Shown one piece after another: positions 33,075 to 44,711 of a DNA stretch of 64,000 bases. The stretch lies in NCBI RefSeq assembly GCF_000001735.4, contig NC_003075.7, positions 6,511,001 to 6,575,000 of the forward strand. The letters run 5' to 3'. Source of the DNA: Arabidopsis thaliana (Eukaryota > Streptophyta > Magnoliopsida > Brassicales > Brassicaceae). The position numbers and the translations under genes were made by a program. The notes under the pieces were generated by a model that ran no database searches, had not been told where the DNA came from, and saw nothing but the letters and a program-made list of their open reading frames with translations. Every line of letters begins with the position of its first letter. Position 1 is the first letter of the stretch.

Positions 33075-33915
33075 ATTACATAGATGCATCGATTCTCTTA
33101 CCTATGTGGCCGAGGACATGACATGAGATGTGAATCGATTTTGATGAATTGGTCTTGCGCTTATCATCTAGGAACCTTATCGCTAAACTCAACTCTGGCC
33201 ACGTTTTATGAAAGCATAAACTTGATGATCCTTGATCGGTGGTGCGACTTTGATAATGGATCCTCTATGTACGTTCACTTTAGGTCGACAATATTTTAAA
33301 ATGATCTCAAGTATCTCACAATCACCAACATCTTTACGGATCAGATCAAGCTCCCACAAAAAATTATTGCATCTTCCATGAGAGATCCCGACCTATTTCT
33401 TAGAGCTACAAAGCTAAGGCTATCCGACTATGAGAGTCTTCCGAATCCTTATCCCTCGCTCAATGAGAAACCATGAATTCAATTGGTTTCTTTATGGAGA
33501 AACTAACCATCTCCTTCTCTTATACGAAGAGAACTCTATTTACAAGTTTTCATCCTCAGCTTTTGGCTTCTAAACTGTGTAAGCTACCGATCTTCCTTAC
33601 CTTTATGATAAACTGTGTAAAACGTCTCATGCAAGCAAGAATCAAAGTCTTGGAATTTTTTTCAACATCACGAAATCAATCAACCGTCACTATCGACTCA
33701 CCATGGATTTGCTTGTGCCAATTTCCTTTCTAACATTTGTCTCCAAGCGCTTATGAATCACAAGTCGGACTACCTAATCTATTGTTATGTTGCATTAGGG
33801 AACACTCTATCTTTTCATGTTATAAACATTGGGATCTTGGAATCATTCCTATCATTGTACTTTGATTTGGTTTGTTTTGATTGAATGAATGAAATCAAGT
33901 ATTTGCACAAAAAAA
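33075..33915 (+). other. Possible decayed coding or non-LTR element remnant
   Basis: This stretch is less AT-rich than its surroundings and has broken open frames on + (33084-33299, 33473-33733) with coding-like composition. It ends in a short A-run after TGAATGAATGAAATCAAG (33880-33912), which resembles the 3' ends of plant LINEs. No protein domain was recognised and no target duplication was found, so the identity is open. Confidence 0.25.
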
Positions 33916-34228
33916 CTGAAAAACAAAAGTCTATTTCAATAGTTACATTCTAAATTAATTTTTCCTTTTTATGAAAACCAAAATGCTATTTTTATAACCT
34001 TTTCCATTTTAGTATATCTATTCTCTAAATTATATATGAATTTTACTAATTTATCACTTTTACTTAATTTGGAAAAATATTTTGTATAGGACTAGCTGGT
34101 AAAAAGCTTTTAACATATCAAATGAGTAAAAAGCTCAATCGGAATTTAAGGAGATAGATGGCTTAATATAGATAAGTTATAATGTGGGATATACCTAACT
34201 TCTTATATATATGTATGCTTTCTTCGTT

Positions 34229-34266
34229 CTTTTTTTCTTTTTTTCTTTTTTTCTTTTTTTCTTTTT
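34229..34266. repeat. Pyrimidine microsatellite, unit CTTTTTTT
   Basis: About 4.75 perfect copies of an 8-bp unit, 75-110 bp before the DEFL start codon. Absent from the homologous upstream region of the second DEFL gene (about 39900-39977). Confidence 0.9.
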
Positions 34267-34288
34267 AAACACAATCAATTTTCAGATT

Positions 34289-34291
<3 letters not shown>

Positions 34292-34322
<31 letters not shown>
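34292..34322. repeat. AT microsatellite next to DEFL start
   Basis: About 15 AT dinucleotides ending 18 bp before the ATG at 34340, so probably within the 5' UTR or core promoter. Confidence 0.9.
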
Positions 34323-34339
34323 CATTTATATCAGCTAAG

Positions 34340-35401
34340 ATGAATAAAAACATTATATTCTCGTTTACCGTTCTAACTCTCTTCGTCATTTTTGTGCAAG
34401 GTTTGTAATTATTTTATACGTAACATATAGTCTTTTTAAAACAAATAAATACAAATATCATATAATAATTTTGTTTGTTCAATTATGTTATATAAAATTT
34501 GTTTCAAAGTTAAAAATTTCACTATCTAACTACATTATATTGACTATTGAGTAAAGCTCTTTGATGAAAACTTTATATAAAACATAAAAATTGAGTAAAA
34601 CATTTTGTGCTAGACCAAGAAAACCGATACCCAAAACGTATAGTTTAAATTTCTTCACCTATTTTTGGTTAATTTCTTATATTAATGGTCTTATTATATT
34701 ACGAAAATTTATATTTGCTATACATTTTCTCGACATGTTTTCTTTGCTTCATTTTCATTAACAATAGTTTCTTTTTTGTGCCCTATAGAAAATGTATTAA
34801 GCTAGATCTGTTTTGTATAAGAAATATTAATATTTTGTTTTAAAAAGGGTAAATTTATAGAATATTTTGAAAGTACCTCTATATAATTTATTTTTTAGTT
34901 AGAGATAAACTATTTGATAATATGTCTAGCTACATTTTTCTGCTTTCATAATATTTACGTTATAGTTTGTTTAAAGTAAAATTATATGACATTTAAAATT
35001 TAATTTATATAATTTTTTTAGTAAGAATGTTATGTATTCGTCAAAACTAATGACAATTGAAAAAAATTGTTACTGTAAATATGTTATTAATATTCAGAAA
35101 AATCTGTAGCACAACTATGTTTTACTAAACAAAATAAAATTTTTTTTTTCATTACAAGAACTGATAATTTGTTTTATATTTACTAGTAACAGGAGTTATC
35201 GGGAATTTACAACAAAGAAGACAAATGAACCAAACATGGTGTTCTAGGCCTCTACTTACCCATAAACAAACAGGGAAATGTGTCATCGAAGATTGTGAAT
35301 CTAAATGTAGGCAGAAGTGGAAAGGGAATGGTACTCAGGCTACATGTCGTAACCAGTGCAACTGCCATTTTCGTTGTCCATGGATTCAAGGCCAACCATG
35401 A
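34340..35401 (+). CDS. Defensin-like (DEFL) secreted cysteine-rich peptide, 2 exons
   Basis: Exon 1 34340-34400 encodes a signal peptide (MNKNIIFSFTVLTLFVIFVQ); the intron 34401-35192 is long; exon 2 35193-35401 encodes the mature peptide; 89 aa in all. The phase-1 intron splitting signal from mature peptide is standard for this family. The mature part has eight cysteines, including C-x4-C-x3-C and a final C-x3-C-x-C-x3-C, fitting the cysteine-stabilised alpha-beta fold (C-x3-C with C-x-C). Family roles include antimicrobial activity and pollen or embryo signalling; the role here is unknown. Paralogous to the gene at 39978, with similar upstream DNA and signal sequence. Probably AT4G10595 by recalled order. 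Confidence 0.85.
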
Positions 35402-36933
35402 AATTTAAGGAATCAATGTTAAATTTCCTTAAAATAAGTCTTTTCAAAAAGTTTCGAAAATTATAGAAATTCATTTCAGTAAAACTCATATCATAGTGAC
35501 ATAGTGATACTATACGTCTAGTACTAATGGTAATCAAATAAAATATTTGTTCCTAGTGAGTAGTGACTGACTTGTACAAGTGTCTTTATTGAATTTTGAT
35601 ATAGTATCCTTTTATCACCTTCATAGAAGAAGAGATCAGATCCGAGCATCTCAATAAAACTCTAGCTCTGTAGAAAAATGATCGATTGGGTTGAAGTTAG
35701 AGTTGGATAGGGTGCTGAGGAGATAAAGGAGTCGCATGCAACTTCCTTCTCTTTTCAAGACCCGATTTAACTCTAGCATAAACCCAATTGATCATTATCC
35801 TCAGGCGAACGAGTTACGGCAACGACGGTGGCTAGGGTTTCCTCGGACTCTCTCTAAGATTTTGACTAAGGAGAAAATTAAGGAGACTACCTATCTATTT
35901 ATAAGGATATTAATCGGCTAGGGTTTTCTTTTTGTCTAACGAAATTTTAGGTTTACTCTCTCGTTACGGGCTTATATGGATAATTAAGGGCTTTTCTCCA
36001 ATGAGTTTTAATGGATTTACATGAGTTTCATATAGAATTGAGACTTTTCTTTTACTTAGCGATTTGGATCCTACAACAATGGCCACTAAATATGTGCCTA
36101 CCAAGCGACACAAAACATCAAACATAAACCATGTGGCACTTAAGATTTGAGCTTCTAGCGATTCTTGAAGTAAAGCCATATCAGATGGCTGATGTTAGCT
36201 TGCACAGTTGCACTTAAGCATAAAACAGACTCAATGCAATGCAATAACTTTGGCATTTCAAGTTTATTCTTGTTCCATAAAGCACAAAATTCTGCATATA
36301 CTCCGTAAGTTCCGGAAACAATTTGGAAGTCGCACCAACGCTTTGCAGCCTTTCATATTCAAGAGAAGAGTTTTTTGGAATACAAGTAGGATATCAGGAC
36401 CCTTTAGTGCACTGCCTTCCAACAAGAGCTTTCTTATCTATTTGAAATCACCTAAAATTGTTCATGGTGAGAATTGTCAGAGAATTCAACTTCATCTATG
36501 GAAGGACGGAGGGCGAGGAGAGTCCGCGAAGCCTTCAAGATTTTGAGCGCCTACTAATCCTGAAACTGCGAACCGCTCACATGAATGACTAAGATTGAGT
36601 TAATCATCAAGATAAAACAAGCCTTTCTTGCTCCTAATTTGACCTACACAAACTTATAAACCAAGCAATCGAGTTTATCATCAATGGAAAGAATTTACAC
36701 TTTTTATTGCATATTATGTGGATGTTAAGTATCCTACAACTGTTAGTTGATTGCAAAGACAAATGAAACCATGAACCATTGTGGTTATATCTGAATATAA
36801 GGTTAAGAATCTAAACTAGTGACAAAGTTATAAACCTTACCATTCTTGTGTAAGAAATCTATTAAAATAAGAAATGTTGGTTGTGTAACACATAATGCCT
36901 CTTCTGTATCCAAATCAAAGCCTTCTTACATCA
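35402..36933. other. Spacer between DEFL and PHD genes, possible gene relic
   Basis: No intact gene. The part 36050-36550 has lower AT content and coding-like texture on both strands, interrupted by stops, perhaps an old gene or element fragment; it is not recognised. 35640-35960 also has moderate GC content without a supported frame. The 3' UTR of the PHD gene should lie near 36850-36933. Confidence 0.4.
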
Positions 36934-37647
36934 TTATTCTTCCTCTTTATCAGCAACTTTAACCTTCTTCTTTACCCCATCTTCAAAACCACCCACCGAC
37001 TCGTTTCTCCTCTTATATATACTCAAAGGATCACAAAGCAAGCTCTTCTCTTTCTCTACATCACTCTCAATTTCTCTAGAACCACAATTCCTAGCATTGT
37101 CTCCCTTACCATCCACACCGTTTTCTTTCGACATAGACAACAAAACACCAGCAAGATTACTATCATCTTCATCCCCAACAACATCACACACATTCTCCTT
37201 CTCATCCCAACAAGGAAACTCCCTACACTGAAACCTAAACTTCTTAGGCACATAACCACTACACTTCCATAACTGCCGACTAAAAACCGAAGAAACACAT
37301 TCAAACAAACCCAAATCACCACCAGGAACTCCTTGTACATGAACCCTTTCTTCAATTGGTATCTCTGAACAAGCCTTCAATACAACACTCTCACTACTCT
37401 GCGTACATAAATTCTCCATTCTCAACGATTTAGTAACCGATAACTTGGACAATTCATCTTCATTGTTTTTTATCTTACACTTGTGGCAAACAAACAAATC
37501 ATCACCTTTAACATAACGAGAACACCATGTATGAACCCAAACACCACATTCATCACAATCAACCATCTCTTTACCATCATCAAAATTCACACCACAAACA
37601 CAATCTACTGTCCATGATTCATAAACCCAATCTTCGTGTGGCTTCAT
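36934..37647 (-). CDS. PHD-finger protein, single exon
   Basis: 237 codons plus stop, no intron. The N-terminus carries one PHD finger with all ligands in C4HC3 order: C16, C18, C31, C34, H39, C42, C54 and C57 (DCVCG...CDECGVWVHTWC...CHKC). PHD fingers read histone tail modifications, often methylated H3K4, in the nucleus. The rest is without recognised domain; the end is lysine-rich (VKKKVKVADK), a possible nuclear localisation signal. Start at 37647 (MKPHEDWVYES) is the first ATG of the frame. It is short for a chromatin reader and has no catalytic domain. Probably AT4G10600 (RING/FYVE/PHD superfamily) by recalled order. Confidence 0.85.
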   Translation of the reverse strand: MKPHEDWVYESWTVDCVCGVNFDDGKEMVDCDECGVWVHTWCSRYVKGDDLFVCHKCKIKNNEDELSKLSVTKSLRMENLCTQSSESVVLKACSEIPIEERVHVQGVPGGDLGLFECVSSVFSRQLWKCSGYVPKKFRFQCREFPCWDEKENVCDVVGDEDDSNLAGVLLSMSKENGVDGKGDNARNCGSREIESDVEKEKSLLCDPLSIYKRRNESVGGFEDGVKKKVKVADKEEE

Positions 37648-37892
37648 CTCAAATTTACCCCCAAAAAAAAAACTCTAAATTTCTCTGATTCTTTCACAAA
37701 TTAACCCAGAAATCTCCCTGAATATCGAAGCTTTGTCAAACCCAATTCGTTTCTTCTGAACGACGATTGTAATGTTACGCGAAATAGCTTTGCGATTCTT
37801 GATAGAAAAAAAGCTATCTTGACGTAAATCTATGGTTCTCGCTTCCCATTTCTGAACGAAGAAGACGAAGATAGGAACCATAATTACTAAAA

Positions 37893-37953
37893 TATGGGCC
37901 GGTATGGGCCGGGATGGGCCGGGATGGGCCGGGATGGGCCGGGATGGGCCGGG
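37893..37953 (-). promoter_or_regulatory. Array of six TGGGCC (site II-like) elements
   Basis: Six head-to-tail 10-bp units ATGGGCCGGG (the first has GGT), 245-310 bp upstream of the PHD gene's ATG. TGGGCC/GGCCCA is the site II element bound by TCP factors in promoters of growth and housekeeping genes; use here is inference. The array also makes a spurious proline-rich open frame on -. Confidence 0.75.
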
Positions 37954-39977
37954 CTTAGAGGATAGGTACTGTTTTTTTTTTGTGGACGGACCAAACGATT
38001 TCATTTAAAAACCAAAAGCAGATAAAAAACAGAATGGTCAAGCTCAAAGAGGAATACAAGCGGAAATTAACGGTCAAATAACTAAATCATAATGAAGTTA
38101 GCAAAAATATTTGCACGTATAATTTAGCCTAAAGACACGTGTAGAAGATGTGTTCTTCTGAAAACCACTCGTCACGTCGTAGTACCAAAATCTTCTGGGT
38201 CGATCATATGAAACCGCTTCAAAAAGATTTCGAAAACCGCTAACTTCGGGGAAGCTATATCACTGACTACACCCAATTTGATGTAGTCTAGGATCAATCT
38301 TTCTATGTACCTTGAATAAAAACAGAATGACGAAGATATTACTTCTTGAGCAATTAGGGAAACAAAAAGAATTTGGAAGACATACAGAAAAATCGAAGGA
38401 AAGATATTGGAATAGAGATATTGGAAGTTGAAGTTTTGATTTTTAGGTTTTTTTCTTTGATCGTTTTTATGCTAATTTTGTGTTTGTTAAAGCTGAAACT
38501 TCAATGAGATGGCTTTGATTTATGATTTTTATTTGGGAATTTTAGTTTGTAGATTTATGTTTTGTATGATCATTGAATCTTTGAATAACCCATGCACTAG
38601 TAAGATGTTATATTATAATATATGGATACTAGACTTGAATTGTTCTAATTAGTAGGAAGAGAACTATTGTTGATAAAATAACATGTACAACTAGTGTACC
38701 TGTTAGACTATCTACATTAGTTACATGGTTACAATGTCCACTTTTCTCTTTTCAACACTCCACATTATAATTCAATACCTACATAATTTTTACTTACTAC
38801 AATAGTTTTGTTTAATAAAATTACAACACATTACCCTACCATTATTTTATATTTTTTATTTTAATTATGTTTATGTTTTTTGTGATTAATTAATTACAAT
38901 TAATATCAAATAAAATTAAAATAAGTAAAAATTAAATATTTTAAAATATGAAGGATAGTTTGGAACAGTTGACGATATAAAGAAATTTGGTGGATAACCA
39001 TAATTTGTTATATTATGTTGATGGTTAGGAGATTGATGTTGGGTAGTTAAAAAGGTAATTAGAAAAATTTTGGGAGTTAAAATGATATTATTATGATCTA
39101 TTTCACTAAAAAGACGGATAAAAAATAAACAAGAGTTTATGAAGGATGATAGCAAAAGTTTAATTTAAAAAGATGGGGTTTTTGTGTCCAAATTAATTAA
39201 AACAAGTCTTTATTTTTGCTATAAGCCTTCATAAATTGGGGATTGTTAGGAGATTGATTTTGAAACTGATAATTGTTCAGATTTTGGTAGTTAAAAAAGT
39301 AGTTAGAAGAAGTTTGACATTCCTTAAATGTAGTGATATTGAAATTTTTTGACATTCCTTTAATGGATCAATGCATTCTGTTCCTATCCTTTCTTATATG
39401 GATTGAGACTAAAAATTCTTTGAACTACCACCGCTCAACTTTATCATGATAATTATAAGTCAACTCAAGTATTTATAGATTATCAAAGTCTTAATCCGAA
39501 CTCGATAGGACCAAACTGAAACCAAACCAGTTATTTTATTTTTACTATATATATATATCATAGCTTATTAAATTTTTTACAATATTATAAGGATATTATA
39601 ATTAATAATTATAAAGATAAAAGAATGAAAGCGTTTGGCAAGAGCAATGGTAGAATTAGAAAGGAAAAAATAAAAATGGTTGAGAGTAAATAAGGATTCG
39701 CCACAAAAAGCACTAAAAATTGTATTTTAATATATGGACAAATATATAAATTTTATAAGTTATATATATTGGAAAACTATTTTGTAAATGTAGAGCGAGT
39801 CTTATGCTTTTATTATCTTAGATAATCAACGAGTAATTTAAGGAGTTAGATAGCTTAAAATATACATGTTCTAATGTGGGGTACATCTATATATGTAGGT
39901 GAACTTTTTCTTTCCTTTTCATTTCTAAACTCACAATCATTTTTTGAAAAAACAATCAATTGATTTCTATCATCGAA
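37954..39977. other. AT-rich spacer upstream of second DEFL gene
   Basis: No gene found. Two related segments (about 39025-39085 and 39245-39315, both with GGTTAGGAGATTGAT-like and AGTTAAAAA-GTAGTTAGAA-like wording) form a loose direct repeat. The last about 150 bp is similar to the upstream region of the first DEFL gene, with a TATA-like ATCTATATATG at 39886-39896. Confidence 0.5.
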
Positions 39978-40834
39978 ATGAAAAAAACATTCTCATTTAC
40001 AGTTCTAATTCTTTTTGTCATTCCTCTGCTAGGTTTGTATTTTCATTTATAATCATTTTTATATGTAATTTTTATTTATTTTAAGTTAATTATTTTGAAT
40101 AAATTCTTTAAAAAATCTGTTCAGCAATATTTATATAATATGTGTCATAATTAATTTTCAATTAAAAATTTCATCATATTGAATTTAGGACTTTTATGGA
40201 AATTTCATACTAGAACTAGAAAATTAATACGTAACTATTTAGTGCTAGACCTAGAAAATTGATAGCCAAACAGTTTTTTTTAACAATATTTTCACCTATT
40301 TTTCAATTTAATTAGGTAATTTTATGGTGATAATATATTAAGAAGAAGTATTGTGATATAATCTGATTGAACATATACGTTAATATTGTTTTATTGCCTT
40401 TTCATCATCCATTCATTTTCTTTTCTTTCCACATAGATAAATGTGCCATGATAATTGTTTTCATAAACATTAAATACATATATCTTATATTTATAAGTAA
40501 ATTTTTATGACATTTGAACTACCTCAATGTTAAACTTACAATTTTTGCTATTATAAATTTTTTGGAAACGTCTATATTTATAAGACCAAAAAAAAAACTA
40601 ATATTTCATCTTTAATATATAACAGTAACAGGATTGATGGATAGTATGCCACAAAGACACCCGGTAGAAGGTTGGTGCAAAAGGCCTCTACCTAACCAAA
40701 AACCAGGACCATGTAATAACGACCGTTGTTCGGCTAGGTGTAAGGAGCAGAAGCAATTTGAGTTTAAAGGGGGCAAGGCAATGGGTATTTGCTCTAGTGA
40801 AAATAGATGTCTTTGCACTTTTCGTTGCCGATAA
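39978..40834 (+). CDS. Defensin-like (DEFL) secreted cysteine-rich peptide, 2 exons
   Basis: Exon 1 39978-40032 encodes a signal peptide (MKKTFSFTVLILFVIPLL), the intron is 40033-40631, and exon 2 40632-40834 encodes the mature part; 85 aa. It has eight cysteines: WC, then C-x4-C-x3-C, then C-x5-C-x-C-x3-C, matching the arrangement in the gene at 34340. The two share signal-peptide wording, intron position and phase, and upstream sequence, so they are duplicates with strongly diverged mature peptides. Expected to be secreted; target unknown. Probably AT4G10603 by recalled order. Confidence 0.85.
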
Positions 40835-41423
40835 TTTTGATGCATTTATTTATTTTAAAATAATAATCATTTGTTTTTCTCCTTTTCTGACATCCAAAAA
40901 TCATTTCATATTCCGTATTATATAATATGTCTTATTAAAATCAAACAAATATTTGTCATTTCTATTAGTGTTATTACCAAATTCTTGTATGGATTAGTGT
41001 GTTGTAGATGATAAATTTTATTATTGTTATAAAAAAATAGATTACCTAGAGTTGCCAAAAGAAAAAATATTACTTAGGATACTGAAGAAATAAAAGAAAG
41101 TTAAAAGAAAATTTCATTCTCAAAACCTTTACGTTTTAAATTGAGGATAAAAGTTACTCAAATAAATTTTTATGAAAAATATAATTAATTTTATGAACGA
41201 TTACTTTTATCTTACATTCAATTTTTTTTTTACTTATAATGTACAATATATGAATAGCAGCCAATGATTTTAAATATTAATGAAATGTCTTCAACATGAG
41301 ACATAATCCGCATCAAAAATACAAAATCATTTTTTTGCCAACTACAAAATCATAAAGCACAATAATGGGTGTAATTGTTTTGTTACGATAAATTAAAAAC
41401 AATGTATATAAATATATATATAT
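40835..41423. other. 3' flank of second DEFL gene, AT-rich
   Basis: No coding signal. Probable 3' UTR at its start. Confidence 0.5.
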
Positions 41424-41640
41424 TTGTACATTTTTGTGCAAGGTTTGTATTTGTACTTATGATCATTTTAATGTTACATATAGTTCTGAGGAATGATTCG
41501 CATATGACTTGATCCAACATAATTCCATCGTGATTTTTTCATCATGCATTCATTTTTTTTTTCATGCTACGTAGAGAAATGTGCCAAGCATGGAGTATTT
41601 GGTATAATTTTAACAGGAGCATGGAGCATGGAGTATTTGG
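41424..41640 (+). pseudogene. Relic of a third DEFL gene (signal exon end and intron)
   Basis: CATTTTTGTGCAAGGTTTGTA at 41429-41449 matches the exon 1 end and donor of the DEFL gene at 34340 (CATTTTTGTGCAAG then GTTTGTA). The following DNA matches the intron of the second DEFL gene: TCATCATGCATTCATTTT and GAGAAATGTGCCA, compared with 40404-40450. TTTTAACAGGAG near 41610 may be the old acceptor. The start codon and the mature peptide are missing. A TRIM element lies immediately to the right, in or at the edge of this relic. Confidence 0.6.
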
Positions 41641-41645
41641 TATAA

Positions 41646-41813
41646 TGTAGAATTAGGTATTCAACTGACTTGCTTTTATTGATTTACTAATTATGGTATT
41701 TATACACAATGATCTCTATCAAGAGATAAACATAAATTCCTAAAATATAGGTTAGAAACTCTATCACCAAAGATATTGTACTAATCCTAATCGGATTACA
41801 CATATTCCCAATA
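41646..41813 (-). repeat. Left terminal repeat of the TRIM-like element
   Basis: 168 bp, starts TGTAGAATTAGG and ends CCCAATA on +. Direct copy at 42441-42607. Confidence 0.9.
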
Positions 41814-42440
41814 CTCCCCGCACGACAAACGTGATACGCAAAACGCAAACTTTGCAATCACAAAGCGGAACACGTATGTCGTGGACAATATGTCGAGGAC
41901 GGACAAATCATGTCAATAAACATCTTAGGGTATAAACTTTATTCTTGGGGTGGAACTTCATCTTGTCTTCGATCTTGGTAAAAGGGAATACATCCCGTGT
42001 GCGCAAATTATGCTGCTCCACAAACAATCGTCCTTATCTTGGACGGTCCATAACTCGGATTACACATGACCTAAAAAACATGAGTGTTCCATAAACTCTA
42101 CTAATGGCTAAACTATAACCAAACTCCCCCATAATGGTAAAACTATTACCAAACTCTCCCACAAGAAATGTAACAACATAAACAAAAAAGAAACTCTGAA
42201 ATTTCTCTTAACTTTAAAATAATTCTAGAAACATAAAAAGAAAAACCAAAACCAATCCTATTAAAAACATAGGAAACCAACGATCACGTAACCTCCATCC
42301 CTTAACATGCCTACGTTTTCGTCGGCGTCACCGTCTTCTCCTTCAGTGATCACTATCTTCATGATTTTTTTTCTTGATCACAAGAACTTTAATGCGGAAG
42401 CTTTAATTCTTATCCACAAGGATCGACTGCTCTGATACCA

Positions 42441-42607
42441 TGTAGAATTAGATATTCAACTGACTTGCTTTTATTGATTCACTAACTATGGTATTTATAC
42501 ACAATTATCTCTATCAAGAGATAAACATAAATCCCTAAAATATAGGTTAGAAACTCTATCACCAAAGATAAGTACTAATCCTAATCGGATTACACATATC
42601 CCCAATA
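42441..42607 (-). repeat. Right terminal repeat of the TRIM-like element
   Basis: 167 bp, starts TGTAGAATTAGA and ends CCCAATA on +. Adjacent on its left to the initiator-tRNA-Met primer site. Confidence 0.9.
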
Positions 42608-42612
42608 TATAA

Positions 42613-44668
42613 TTTTTTCATTATAAGTTTTATTATATGTTATAATTTTTGAAAAAAAAAAGAATGTTTGTTATAATTCTCTTCCTCCAAATACTTTGGT
42701 GAGGTTTACGATAAGATTGTTACGTTCAATCCTTGCTCTGAATAAGTTTTGGTTCGTGTTGTTTAAATTATTCAGTACTTAACTACTAAACTAAAATCAT
42801 GTATATGTGGATGCGAAATATTGTTTTCGTATTTTTTTTTCTACGGTGATTTCAATATTGGTAGCTATATAATCTTTGTGTTTAATGAACTTAAAGTACC
42901 AAAAAATTACAAGTGAGTTTTCGGTAAGGAACTCAGATTATTTACATCTCATTAATCTATTTACATTAATTCGTGATCTTCTGTTTACTACGGAGTTTGG
43001 AGTATTTCAAAATGTTTTCTCTAGCTGTATCTTCACAAGATGGGCTTCCCGATATGGGCCTCTCAAAATATATTTTGTTTTTGTTTAAACAACCCAAATG
43101 TAGCTTTTTTCTTGTTTAAACCCAAATTGTATTTGTTTTTATTTTCTAACAAAAGAGAAGTATTTCGGGTGATACCAAATAACTTTCGAAGGAAAAAGAC
43201 AAAACATAAAATGAGATTTGGTATTTTGGTGGTTGCTAGGAAACTAGAAGATGTCTAGTACCATGATTCGATTTCCGGAAAATAATACAAGACAAGAGTT
43301 TGGTAGCTATTGCGTCGATAACATAAACAATTAGGCAGCATTTTAAACTAAAAGAATAATCTAAAACCACTATTTTCAGCTTTGATTCCAAAAACACAAT
43401 AATTCTTTTAAGAAGATGTACAAAAATTCGAAAAAACTAGGTAGATTTGCTAAATTTATCCCCAATAATTACAAAACCAGATACCAAATCAAAACACATG
43501 TATATTATTTCCGAACTGGTTCGGATTAATTGATTTTCAACTCATAGAAACAGCATAAAACATAGGGGTAATTAGAAGAAGAAAAATTATGGTAATGTAA
43601 ATTTAAAATAATGTAGACAAAATCAATTAAGATGTTGTATTTGTTTAATTCTTGACCGCCACTATATGTAAAGCCTATTCTTGTTCGACGAGCAGTTTGC
43701 TATTTTTGAAGGCTTTAAAGATTTGTTTGTCGGTCTTCAAAAATTATATATGATTCTTTTTTGTGTTTTGTTCTCATTCAAACACTACCGAAAATCACTT
43801 TCCGGTAGATCATCTATCATGAAATTGCTCCAGCACAAACATGCTTAACTGTAAAGTTTTTTCGATATGTTTAATCGAAAAGATAAGTGCATTTCGTGGA
43901 TATAGATGATCTAATTAATTTTTAAAACTCTTTTCATTCACTACTATATATCCTGAAATCGGGATGTTACAATTTATTTCTGAATTTTTTTAAGTGTCTC
44001 CTACATAACTAGATATGTTACAACCACTATGGATCTTATTTCTAAAAAGTATTGAATACATCATGTCTAAATTGATTAATTCTCAAATATACTACATTTT
44101 ATGCTATTTTCTGTAACTTCCATCAGAATCCAAAATTTTTTTTTAACATACCATAAATTTTAATTTTATGATTTATGAAATATTTATAGATTTTATTATT
44201 TTAATATTTTTAAAAAAATCCAAAATAATAGTATCTTTTTAGCTAAAATTTCTTTTACTGTATTTTAGGATATTTCTCTATCTAATTGTACACCATACAT
44301 ATAACCATAATTTGGTGTAATTCAGATTTAAATTAGGATGACATCAAAATTAGTCAAAATCAAAATAGCATCTCTATTTTATTCTTATACTTCCAAGGAA
44401 AAAAAATAAAAGAGCTTTAAACGTGTCGTTATAGCTGTAAAGCTGGTGATGGAACTGGTAAGTTGGTAACTGCTTCGACCACCGTACGAATATGGTGGTT
44501 ACTGGTTAGGCTACACGGTAATTTCTTTTATTTACCTGCAGTGAGAAAGGTAAATAATAATGAGTGAGAGAGTAATGGATAATTCTGAATTTGTAATGTC
44601 ATTGTCATTGTTTTGTCAGTAAGTGATGCTTTAGTTAACTCATGTTTATCCATATGGGCCATTCTATG

Positions 44669-44711
<43 letters not shown>

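Larger units (their letters stand above)
41646..42607 (-). mobile_element. Miniature LTR retrotransposon (TRIM-like), non-autonomous
   Basis: A 962-bp element with direct terminal repeats (41646-41813 and 42441-42607) flanked by a TATAA duplication at 41641-41645 and 42608-42612. On - the primer-binding site TGGTATCAGAGC (42429-42440) directly abuts the right repeat, and a purine tract (GTGCGGGGAG, 41814-41823) abuts the left one. The internal about 630 bp has no gag or pol coding, so it depends on enzymes from another element. Short LTRs, a primer site, a purine tract and no genes define a TRIM. The two LTRs differ at few positions. Confidence 0.9.

Noticed and set aside
37675..38004. Open frame on - with PGPSRPIPAH repeats
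   Set aside because: An artefact of the TGGGCC 10-bp array read as codons.
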